43,941 nt of DNA from Pseudorhodoferax aquiterrae (GTDB lineage: Bacteria > Pseudomonadota > Gammaproteobacteria > Burkholderiales > Burkholderiaceae_C): assembly GCF_014652235.1 (NCBI RefSeq), contig NZ_BMYK01000037.1, positions 1-43,941 of the forward strand, given 5' to 3'. The position numbers and the translations under genes were made by a program. Of this stretch, positions 34,656-41,891 are shown one piece after another. The stretch's first letter is position 1. Every line of letters starts with the position of its first letter. The notes beneath the pieces were generated by a model. It had not been told where the DNA came from, did no database searches, and was given only the letters and a program-made list of their open reading frames with translations.

Positions 34656-35629
34656 AGGTCGATCACCAGTTCGTCGGACTTGGCCCGGGAGACGCAGATC
34701 ATGATCTGGCTGTCCATCTCCTCGGGCAGCAGCACCATGTCTCGGTGGTCGGCCTCGCCGCTCAGCAGCTTCGTGCGGCAGGTGCCGCAGGTGCCGCTCT
34801 CGCACGAGGACGCCGCGTTGCAGCCGTGCTCGTGGAGGACCGACAGGATGGACTTGCCGACGGGCACCTCGAACGCCGCGCCTGAGCTGGCCAGCTTCAC
34901 CAAGAAGGGCTTGTCGTCGGGCCGCACGCCCCCGCCCTCGTTGAAGCTCTCGAAGTGCACGTTGGCCGGCGACCAGTGGCCCGTCATGTCGCGCACCGCC
35001 TCCATCAGCGCGCGCGGGCCGCAGCAGTACACGTGGGCCGTGTTGGGCTTCTCCAGCACCGGCCAGAGGTCGAAGGCGCGCGCGGGGTCCCCGTGGCTGT
35101 GGTGGATCCGCACGCGGCTCTTGAGCTCGGGGGCGCCGAGCTCCTCGCGGAAGGCCGCAGTCTCGGGAAAGCGCGTCAGGTAGATGAGCTTCCACGGTGC
35201 CGGCGGCAGTTCGCCGAACGAGCGGATCATGGACAGGATCGGGGTGATGCCGATGCCGCCCGCGACGAAGAGGTAGCCCTTGGCGTTCTCGACCAGCGGG
35301 AAGGCATTCGAAGGCAGCGACGTGGGCAGCGTATCGCCCTCATGCAGTTCCTCGTGCATGGAGAGCGAGCCGCCCTGCCCCTCCGGATCGCGCTTGACGG
35401 CGATGACGTAGCGGTGGCGCTCCGCGGGATCGTTGCACAGCGAATACTTGCGCAGCATGCCATTGGGGGCCTGGACCTTGACGTGCGATCCCGGCGTGAA
35501 CGGCGGCAGCTCGCTGCCATCGGGCTGTACCAGCTCGAAGCTGCGGATGTCGCGCGCCACGTCGAGGATCCGCGCCACGCGCAACGGCATCTGCGTGTCG
35601 GAATGGGTTTGGGGTGTGGTGAGCGTCAT
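34652..35629 (-). CDS. ophA1: Phthalate 4,5-dioxygenase reductase
   Basis: This 325-aa class IA oxygenase reductase passes electrons from NADH through FMN and a plant-type [2Fe-2S] centre to the Rieske oxygenase. The FMN/flavin domain comes first (RKYSLCNDP, about residue 59), then the NAD domain ([15 protein letters not shown] and [13 protein letters not shown]). The C-terminal ferredoxin domain has [15 protein letters not shown] with a last Cys in MICVS. The order flavin, NAD, ferredoxin is that of phthalate dioxygenase reductase. It starts nine bases after the Bug receptor stop and overlaps ophB. Confidence 0.92.
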   Translation of the reverse strand: MTLTTPQTHSDTQMPLRVARILDVARDIRSFELVQPDGSELPPFTPGSHVKVQAPNGMLRKYSLCNDPAERHRYVIAVKRDPEGQGGSLSMHEELHEGDTLPTSLPSNAFPLVENAKGYLFVAGGIGITPILSMIRSFGELPPAPWKLIYLTRFPETAAFREELGAPELKSRVRIHHSHGDPARAFDLWPVLEKPNTAHVYCCGPRALMEAVRDMTGHWSPANVHFESFNEGGGVRPDDKPFLVKLASSGAAFEVPVGKSILSVLHEHGCNAASSCESGTCGTCRTKLLSGEADHRDMVLLPEEMDSQIMICVSRAKSDELVIDL

Positions 35630-35638
35630 GACGCGCGA

Positions 35639-36616
35639 CTACTCGGCCTTCAGCTGCGCCCGCGCGGCGGCGTCGGTCACCTGGGCCTTCTCTGCACGCA
35701 GCGCCCGCGCGAGCTGTTCGGGCGTTCCGCCCGCCGGGTCGACGCCCGCAGTGCGCAGCTGCTCGATGACCTCGGGGACCTTCACGATCCTGTTGATCTC
35801 GGCATTGACCTTGGAGATGACCTCGCTCGGCGTACCGGTCTTCGCCAACACCGCGACCGTGAATGCGAAATCGAAGCCGGGGATCTTTTCCGCCAGGGTA
35901 GGCATCTGCGGTGCCAGCGGGGAACGCGTCGTCGAATTGGTGGCCAGAAGGCGCGCCTGGCCCGACTTGACGAAGCCCATGAGCGACGGCGGCGAAGCGA
36001 ACACCATGTCCACCTGTCCGCCGATCATCGCGGGGACCGAGACGGCGCTGCCCCTGAACGGAATGTGCGTCATCGAGATGCCCAGGCTTGCATTCATCGC
36101 CTCCATCGTCAGGTGGTGGATGCTGCCGTTGCCGGCGGAGCCGTAGTTGAGGCCCCCTGGCTTCGCCTTGGCCAGCGCGACGAGTTCGTCCAGCGTGTTC
36201 GCCTTGACGTTCGCGTTGACGGCGAGGAACAGCGGGGCCTTGCCGACGAGGGCGATCGGCACGAAGTCGTTGGCCGCGTCGTAGGTGATCTTCTTGTTGA
36301 TCAACGGCGTGATCGACAGCATCGGCCCATCGGTCACCAGCAGCGTGTAGCCGTCAGCCGGGGACTGCAGGATCGCGGAGGCGGCGACCGAGCCACCCGC
36401 ACCGGGCCGGTTGTCGACGTAGACCGCCTGCCCCAGCGTATCGCCCAGCGACTTGGCGATGATGCGCGCCACCGTGTCGGGAAGGCCGCCGGCGGCATAG
36501 GGAACGACGAGCTTGATGGCGCGGCTCGGATAGGCCTGGGCATGGGCCAGGGAGCCGAATGCGAGTTGGGCGATGCAGGCCAGGCCAACCAGCCAGGCGG
36601 GGATCTTGTGCTTCAT
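35639..36616 (-). CDS. Bug/TctC-family periplasmic substrate-binding protein in the phthalate operon
   Basis: This 325-aa receptor starts at 36616 (MKHKIPAWLVGLACIAQLAF), with the signal peptide ending AHAQA. AIKLVVPYAAGGLPDTVAR, VDNRPGAGGSVAASA and DGYTLLVTDGP are the family motifs. It lies inside the operon between the dihydroxyphthalate decarboxylase and the reductase, so phthalate is the obvious candidate ligand. Known phthalate clusters usually carry an MFS permease (OphD type) instead; none is visible here. The partner membrane subunits must be encoded elsewhere. Confidence 0.9.
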   Translation of the reverse strand: MKHKIPAWLVGLACIAQLAFGSLAHAQAYPSRAIKLVVPYAAGGLPDTVARIIAKSLGDTLGQAVYVDNRPGAGGSVAASAILQSPADGYTLLVTDGPMLSITPLINKKITYDAANDFVPIALVGKAPLFLAVNANVKANTLDELVALAKAKPGGLNYGSAGNGSIHHLTMEAMNASLGISMTHIPFRGSAVSVPAMIGGQVDMVFASPPSLMGFVKSGQARLLATNSTTRSPLAPQMPTLAEKIPGFDFAFTVAVLAKTGTPSEVISKVNAEINRIVKVPEVIEQLRTAGVDPAGGTPEQLARALRAEKAQVTDAAARAQLKAE

Positions 36617-36648
36617 GGTGGGTGTCTCCAGTTGTGGGTGGTGCGGGA

Positions 36649-37638
36649 TCAGATGCTGTAGGTCTCGTAGGTCGCGGGGTGGAAGAGCTCGCTGACCGGC
36701 ACGTGGCGCGATGACAGGCCCTGCTCGTAGTGGGCCCGCACGAAGGTCTCCAGCGTCCTGGCCGAGGCCGCCACGCCGTACGACCAGAAGTCGTCCCCCA
36801 TCGCCTCGCGGGCAGCCTGCAGCTGCTCCTCGACGAAGGGCAGCGTGACCTTGGTGGCCGAGGTGTCCGACAGCAGCTCCAGCGCGGCGGCCTTGGACTG
36901 GGTGAAGGCCTTGACGAGCGCGGCGGGAAGCCAGGGGTGCTTGGCGGCGAGTTCCTTCCTGACGGCCGCCACGTGCATGATCGGGAACACGCCCGTGCGC
37001 CGGTAGTAGTCCTTGGCCACCGCGGTCGGGTCGTCGAACAGCCAGCCGATGTTCGGGTTGGCGAGCGCCGACCGGCTCGGCGGGCGCGGCGCCATGAAGC
37101 CATCGATCTCCCCGCGGTCGAGCATCTGCGAGATCGTCGCCCCCTCGGGCGCCTGCTCGATCCGGACGTCGTCCGGCAGCTGCAGCTTGACCTTCTCGGG
37201 CCGCCCCGGCGTCTCGATGCCCCCGCGCACCCAGGTCACGTCGGAGGGGCGCACGCCGAAGTCGTCCTGCAGGATCGCGCGCGCCCACACGTTGGCGGTG
37301 AGCTGGTATTCGGGCAAGCCGATGCGCTTGCCCTTCAGGTCGGCCGGCTCGCGGATGCGGTCCTTGCGCACGTAGATCGACGTGTGCCGGAACGCCCGCG
37401 AGAGAAACACCGGTAGCGCGATGTAAGGGCACTCGCCCCGCGAGTGCTTCACCAGGTAGCTGGAGAACGAGAGCTCGGTGATGTCGAAATCGACGCTACG
37501 CATCGCCCGGAAGAACATCTCCTCGGGATTGAGGAGCATGTACACGGGATCGACGCCGTCGATCTGAACGCGGCCGTCGAACAGCGCGCGGGTGCGGTCG
37601 TAGTCGCCCATGGCGACGGAGAGTTGGAGTTTGCTCAC
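36649..37638 (-). CDS. ophC: 4,5-dihydroxyphthalate decarboxylase
   Basis: This 329-aa protein is of the Pht5/OphC family, which removes the 2-carboxyl of 4,5-dihydroxyphthalate to give protocatechuate. The fold resembles type 2 periplasmic binding proteins (LQLSVAMGDYDRTRALFDGRV, LKGKRIGLPEYQLTANVWAR, ILQDDFGVRPSDVTWVRGG), and there is no signal peptide, so it is cytoplasmic. The start is GTG at 37638, four bases after the oxygenase stop. Its product is the substrate of the dioxygenase at 10160-11483, which connects the two halves of the island. Confidence 0.9.
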   Translation of the reverse strand: MSKLQLSVAMGDYDRTRALFDGRVQIDGVDPVYMLLNPEEMFFRAMRSVDFDITELSFSSYLVKHSRGECPYIALPVFLSRAFRHTSIYVRKDRIREPADLKGKRIGLPEYQLTANVWARAILQDDFGVRPSDVTWVRGGIETPGRPEKVKLQLPDDVRIEQAPEGATISQMLDRGEIDGFMAPRPPSRSALANPNIGWLFDDPTAVAKDYYRRTGVFPIMHVAAVRKELAAKHPWLPAALVKAFTQSKAAALELLSDTSATKVTLPFVEEQLQAAREAMGDDFWSYGVAASARTLETFVRAHYEQGLSSRHVPVSELFHPATYETYSI

Positions 37639-37642
37639 GGGA

Positions 37643-38962
37643 TCAGGACTTCACGGAATAGGAGGGTTCGAACTCGGGACGGTTTTCGCCGTCCAGCCAG
37701 ACATAGCGGGTCTCGTAGGTGCGCCAGTCGGTCGTCTTGGGGACGATGGCCTGGAAGGAGCAGACGGCCGGCGTGGCCGCCTCGGCGCCGGTGCCGATGG
37801 CAGGCGCCCCCTGGTCGAAGGCTTGCACGGCCTCGAGCATCTGCTTGCGGAATTCCACGATCGCCAAGTCGCTGGCGCCCAGACGGTCATGCGTGCGGTC
37901 GGCGATGGCGCCCATGGTCAGCCACATCGCCACGTCCTGGTTCGGGAAGCCGGTGATGCCCGTGAAGTTGCCGGCCTTCATGGCGTTGCGGTCCTGCCAG
38001 AACTTGTTCGCCTCGTTGCGCAGGGGGCGGTAGTTCTGGTCCAGGTCGACACCCACCGTCTGGCGCAGGAACTTGCGCCAGGTGTCGGTCTCCGGCGTCT
38101 GCGACGGGTGGCCCCAGGCGATGAAATAGAACGCCGTGCTCGTGTCGTCCATCGGCACGTTGATGTTGGCCACGTTGTAGAGGTTGTTGGGCGGGATCAG
38201 GGCCGTGGCCGGTGCCACGAACACCGTCGAGCGCACGTAGTCGTTCTCCGCGGCGTTCGTGATCGGGCGGCGCAGCGCGGCATAGCGGAAGCCGAAGCCG
38301 GTGCGCTGCACCTGCATGCGCGGCGCCTTGTCGGTGGACGGGCGCAGCCAGGTCTTGTCCGTGGCCTTCGCGCCGTCCACGCGCGCAGGAACCATGTCGG
38401 AGGAGTGAAGGCTGGAGCTGTGCGCGGAGTCGATGGCACCCTCGAGGATCTGCGCCCAGTTGCACGGCAGCAGCACTTTCGCGATGCTCACCCGCGTGTC
38501 CGCCGTCGGCGCCCACGGCGGCGGCTGGAATTCGGGCATGGTCTCCTTGGGCCCCATGTAGGCCCACACCATGCCAGCCCATTCCTTGGTGGGGTACGCG
38601 GTGTGCTTGACCTTGTCGACCATGCCGCTCGAAGCCGGCTCGGAAGCCATCTCCAGCACGTTCCCGTCGACGTCCATCTTCCAGCCGTGGTAGAGGCAGC
38701 GAAGCCCTCCCTCCTCGTTGCGGCCGTAGACCAGCGACGCGCGACGGTGGGGACAGTACTCATCCATGACGCCGACCCGGCCGTCGCTGTCGCGGAAGAC
38801 CACAAGGTCCTCGCCGAACGCCCGCGCCTTCACCGGCGTGCCGTCGGGTTCGCTCACCTCTTCCACGAGGCAGATGGGCATCCAGTGGCGGCGCATCAGG
38901 CGTCCCATCGGGGCGTCGCCTTCGACGCGGCAAAGCAGTTCGTTCTCTTCGTGAGTCATCAT
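37643..38962 (-). CDS. ophA2: Phthalate 4,5-dioxygenase, Rieske oxygenase component
   Basis: This is a 439-aa oxygenase of the phthalate dioxygenase type (homo-oligomeric, no beta subunit). The Rieske centre is at about residues 66-95 (YCPHRRASLVYGR then RCLYHGWKMD: C-x-H-x16-C-x2-H). The mononuclear iron site lies around EGAIDSAHSSSLHS (Asp and two His, near 175-188). It adds O2 across C4-C5 of phthalate to form the cis-dihydrodiol. The N-terminus MMTHEENELLCRVEGDAPMG is characteristic of the family. It is preceded by the hemerythrin gene (44-base gap) and followed by ophC after four bases. Confidence 0.92.
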   Translation of the reverse strand: MMTHEENELLCRVEGDAPMGRLMRRHWMPICLVEEVSEPDGTPVKARAFGEDLVVFRDSDGRVGVMDEYCPHRRASLVYGRNEEGGLRCLYHGWKMDVDGNVLEMASEPASSGMVDKVKHTAYPTKEWAGMVWAYMGPKETMPEFQPPPWAPTADTRVSIAKVLLPCNWAQILEGAIDSAHSSSLHSSDMVPARVDGAKATDKTWLRPSTDKAPRMQVQRTGFGFRYAALRRPITNAAENDYVRSTVFVAPATALIPPNNLYNVANINVPMDDTSTAFYFIAWGHPSQTPETDTWRKFLRQTVGVDLDQNYRPLRNEANKFWQDRNAMKAGNFTGITGFPNQDVAMWLTMGAIADRTHDRLGASDLAIVEFRKQMLEAVQAFDQGAPAIGTGAEAATPAVCSFQAIVPKTTDWRTYETRYVWLDGENRPEFEPSYSVKS

Positions 38963-39006
38963 GATGTCATCTCATCTCTAGTGGTGGTTGCTTCAGGGGG
39001 GTTGAA

Positions 39007-39468
39007 CTAGCAGGCCAGGGCGGCCTCGGGCTTTCGGCCCACGCGCAGCACCACGGGCTTGGCGCCGTGCTGCAGCTTGCAGAGCCAATGGGTGAGTGCC
39101 GAGTCGAGGTGCTGGACGTGGGGCGGAAACCAGGCCGCCAGCTCGTCCGCCACGCGGCGGGCCACCTCGACCTCCCCGCGCGCCAGGCGGGCACGCACGC
39201 CGCGCAGCGTGGACAGCACCGCTTCGTGCTCGCTGATGTGGCAGTCGCGCGGCGGAAACGCCGTCGTGCGCATCAACTCGTTCTCGGCCGCGAAGTGCGA
39301 GGCCGCATGCTGGAGCACCGCGTCCAGCGCCTGCGCCATCTCGGGCGCGGCGGCGCACCGCATGCGCTCGATCAGCTCGGCCAGTTGCTCGTGCTCGCCA
39401 TCGATCGCCGCATGCCCGAGCAGTAGCGAGTCTGACCAGATCGGCGCCGAGGTTTCAGTGGGGTTCAT
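39007..39468 (-). CDS. Bacteriohemerythrin
   Basis: This 153-aa single-domain hemerythrin is an O2-binding di-iron four-helix bundle. The ligand pattern is visible: LLGHAAIDGEHEQLAEL (His, His and Glu of the first helices), HAASHFAAENELM (His-x3-Glu), HISEHEAVL, and WFPPHVQHLDSALTHWL (His and Asp). The first gene behind the operator-controlled promoter, it is followed by the Rieske oxygenase. ATG 39468 is used because homology starts just after it; GTG at 39486 is an alternative, and neither has a good ribosome site. It may supply or buffer O2 for the dioxygenase, or sense O2. Confidence 0.85.
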   Translation of the reverse strand: MNPTETSAPIWSDSLLLGHAAIDGEHEQLAELIERMRCAAAPEMAQALDAVLQHAASHFAAENELMRTTAFPPRDCHISEHEAVLSTLRGVRARLARGEVEVARRVADELAAWFPPHVQHLDSALTHWLCKLQHGAKPVVLRVGRKPEAALAC

Positions 39469-39480
39469 GGCGGGGAATGC

Positions 39481-39501
39481 GGGCACCGTCTGGCGGTGCC
39501 C
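39481..39501. other. Perfect hairpin in the hemerythrin leader
   Basis: GGGCACCG, five bases and CGGTGCCC form an 8-bp stem with a 5-base loop. It would lie near the 5' end of the minus-strand transcript that starts near site E, and it contains the alternative GTG start at 39486. It could stabilise the mRNA or hide the start. On the plus strand it is followed by CGTTTTG, a poor terminator. Confidence 0.4.
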
Positions 39502-39508
39502 CGTTTTG

Positions 39509-39551
39509 TTAGTCGCCTAATGATTTTAGGGGCACACGTTGATCCGGGCAA
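39509..39551 (-). promoter_or_regulatory. Promoter of the hemerythrin-phthalate operon with operator (site E)
   Basis: On the minus strand, TTGCCC (39551-39546), 17 bases and TAAAAT (39528-39523) make a good sigma-70 promoter. Two bases after the -10 comes TTAGGCGACTAA (39520-39509), identical to the core of site A on the opposite reading. The operator covers the expected start of transcription, which points to repression released by an inducer. Confidence 0.65.
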
Positions 39552-39574
39552 CGGTTTTCCCTACGGGGTTTCCC

Positions 39575-39597
39575 TAGAATCATTTGGTCTCTAATAA
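39575..39597 (+). promoter_or_regulatory. -10 and operator-like element (site F) upstream of the quinolinate phosphoribosyltransferase
   Basis: TAGAAT (39575-39580) is a -10 candidate reading toward 39831, followed by CA and TTTGGTCTCTAA (39583-39594). This is the same -10, CA, operator arrangement as in site E on the other strand. The right half, GGTCTCTAAT, matches site D exactly. The -35 is weak, as expected for an activated or extended promoter. A hairpin GGCCGCG-N6-CGCGGCC at 39783-39802 lies just before the ribosome site. Confidence 0.55.
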
Positions 39598-39830
39598 TTT
39601 TGTAAACTCGGACTCGATGTGTACGCATGGCGGTGCGTGTGCGTGCGTGCGCACCGGTTCGGCCGACGGGCAAACGTCTCCTCCAGTCGCGCGCATGAGC
39701 GAGGTGAGGCCGCAAGCCATGCTCCGGCGCCGGTGGCCCCGGTGGCTGGCGCTCCGCCGGCCCACGCAAGCACAGGCGGCACGGCCGCGCCGGGACGCGG
39801 CCTCCCCAGGATGAACAAAAAGGATTGAAC

Positions 39831-40688
39831 GTGAGTGAGAGAGAGTTTCTGAAGCAGGTGCACCAGGACGTCGAGCGTGCCTTGGACGAGGATGTCGGCC
39901 CGGGAGACCTGACCGCGGAACTGGTCCCGGCGACCGCCCGCGCCACGGCCACCATCACGTGCCGCCAGGCGGCGGTCGTCTGCGGCCGGCCCTGGGTCGA
40001 GGAGATACTGCACCGCCTGGCGCCGACGGCGCGGGCCGACTGGCGCGTACCCGATGGCGGCACCTGCGTGCCCGGGCAGGCCGTCGTGGTGATCGAAGGC
40101 GTGGCGCGCGAGCTCCTCACCGCGGAGCGCACCTGCCTGAATTTCCTGCAGACGCTCAGCGGCGTGGCGACCAAGACCGCCCGCTATGTCAAGGTGGTCG
40201 AAGGCACGCGCGCGGCCGTCCTAGATACGCGCAAGACCATCCCCGGCCTGCGCGCCGCGCAAAAGTACGCCGTGCGCTGCGGCGGCGGCCAGAACCACCG
40301 GATGGGCCTGTACGACGCCGTCCTGATCAAGGAGAACCACATCGCGGCAGCGGGCGGCCTGACGGCCGCGTTCCGCGCGGCGCAGGCGCTCAAGGGCCGC
40401 GTGGCCTTCATCCAGGTGGAGGTCGAGACGCTGCGGCAGTTGCAGGAAGCGCTCGACGCGGGCGTGGACATGGTGCTGCTGGACAACATGCCCCTGGAGA
40501 CCGTCCGTGAAGCGGTGCGGCTGGCCCAGGGCCGCTGCAGCCTGGAGGTCTCCGGCGGCGTCACCTTCGAGACGCTGCGGGCCTACGCGGAGACCGGCGT
40601 CGACCGCATCTCCGTGGGCGCGCTGATCAAGGACGTGACGGCCGTCGACTTCTCGATGCGCTTCAGCGAGCGGCCGCTGGAGGCCTGA
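39831..40688 (+). CDS. ophE: Quinolinate phosphoribosyltransferase homologue linked to phthalate catabolism
   Basis: This 285-aa NadC-family enzyme converts quinolinate and PRPP to nicotinate mononucleotide for NAD synthesis. [68 protein letters not shown], and EVSGGV with VDRISVGAL are all present, so it looks active. I choose GTG 39831 because AAGGA lies six bases before it; TTG 39825 would lie inside the spacer. It is alone, without nadA or nadB, and divergent from the phthalate operon. Phthalate mimics quinolinate, and a dedicated copy (ophE) supports growth on phthalate in Burkholderia cepacia DBO1, which explains the position. Confidence 0.88.
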   Translation: [285 protein letters not shown]

Positions 40689-40788
40689 GCCGGGACCGCG
40701 TCGCGTCGGCGCGCATGCCGGCGACCGGACGGGCCCGTGCGCCGGGCCGTGGCCCGCATACGCCCCCGGTACCGGCGCCCCGCCGCCA

Positions 40789-41844
40789 TCAGAGCAGGAA
40801 CACGCCCTTGCCGCCCACGCCCTGGTCGAACAGCCGGTAGGCCTCCTCGGCCCGGTCCAGCGTCCAGCGGTGGGTGTACAGCTGGCCGACGTCGAGCCCC
40901 TTGGCGGCGACGAAGGCGGCGCACTCGGCCTGGCCGGTCGTCGAGAACGTCCACGACCCCATGACCGTCATCTGGCGGCGCAGCAGCTCCGGACTGACGT
41001 TGATGCGCACCTCGCCGCCCTCGCCGACGAAGCAGCAGGTCCCCCAGGTCTTGGCCGCACGGATGGCCGCGCTGCGCGCGGATGCCGCCCCCGAGGTCTC
41101 CAGCGACTTGTCGACGCCCTGCCCGCCGGTCAGCTCCAGGATGGCTTCTGCGACATCGCCGTCGCCCGACGGGGCGAAGGCCACGTCGGCGCCCAGTCGG
41201 CGTGCGTGCTCGAGCCGCTGCTCGTTCGTGTCGATGGCGATGACGCGCGCATTCATGGCCCGCGCGAACTGCGTGGCCGACAGGCCGACGGGCCCCTGCC
41301 CGAAGATGGCGATGGTGTCTGCCGCGGACAGGTGCATGCGCCGCAGCGCCTGGTAGGCGGTGCCGGTTCCGCAGGCGATCGCCGCGCCGGCCTCGAAGCT
41401 CAGCGAATCCGGCAGCGTGACCACGGTGTTCGCCGGCACCTTCAGGTAGGGCGCGTGGCCGCCGTCGTCGTTGTTGCCGTACACGCGCACCATCGGCTGG
41501 ACGTTGCGGCACAGCTGCTGCCAGCCGGTGCGGCAGTGCGCGCAGGCGTTGCAGCCCTGGTAGTGGTGCACCATGACCCGCTGCCCGACCCGCGCGAGCT
41601 GCGCCGGCACGGCCGAACCGACCGCGCAGACGATGCCCGCGGGCTCGTGGCCGGCGATGGGCGGGCGGCCGATCAGCGATGGCATGTAGGCAGGCTGGTC
41701 CAGCGGCCTGCGGTAGTTCTGCAGGTCGGTGCCGCACATGCCGGACGCCTTCATCTCGATGACGACGTCCAGCGGCCCGGGCGTCGGGTCCGGCACCTCG
41801 AGGTACTCGATCTTGCGGTTCCCGGGAAATACGACACCTCTCAT
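40789..41844 (-). CDS. Zinc-dependent alcohol dehydrogenase (MDR family)
   Basis: This 351-aa medium-chain dehydrogenase has the catalytic zinc ligands in MCGTDLQNY and GHEPAG. The structural zinc lobe is CNACAHCRTGWQQLC, although with a long spacing to the last Cys. The NAD-binding loop is IFGQGPVGLSATQFARAM. It oxidises a primary or secondary alcohol or a polyol. The gene follows the aldehyde dehydrogenase by 47 bases on the same strand, so the pair could take an alcohol to an acid, for example the alcohol released from an ester. It converges with the quinolinate phosphoribosyltransferase across 100 bases. Confidence 0.9.
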   Translation of the reverse strand: MRGVVFPGNRKIEYLEVPDPTPGPLDVVIEMKASGMCGTDLQNYRRPLDQPAYMPSLIGRPPIAGHEPAGIVCAVGSAVPAQLARVGQRVMVHHYQGCNACAHCRTGWQQLCRNVQPMVRVYGNNDDGGHAPYLKVPANTVVTLPDSLSFEAGAAIACGTGTAYQALRRMHLSAADTIAIFGQGPVGLSATQFARAMNARVIAIDTNEQRLEHARRLGADVAFAPSGDGDVAEAILELTGGQGVDKSLETSGAASARSAAIRAAKTWGTCCFVGEGGEVRINVSPELLRRQMTVMGSWTFSTTGQAECAAFVAAKGLDVGQLYTHRWTLDRAEEAYRLFDQGVGGKGVFLL

Positions 41845-41891
41845 CGTGGCTCCTATGCGATGGATCTGTGGCTGTGCGGCCGGGAGGGTGC

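Noticed and set aside
39632-39655. GT/GC-rich stretch with GGTGCG and CGCACC arms as an operator or Z-DNA signal
   Set aside because: The arms are short and lie in a simple-sequence GTGCGTGC patch where such symmetry arises easily. No conserved partner was found.
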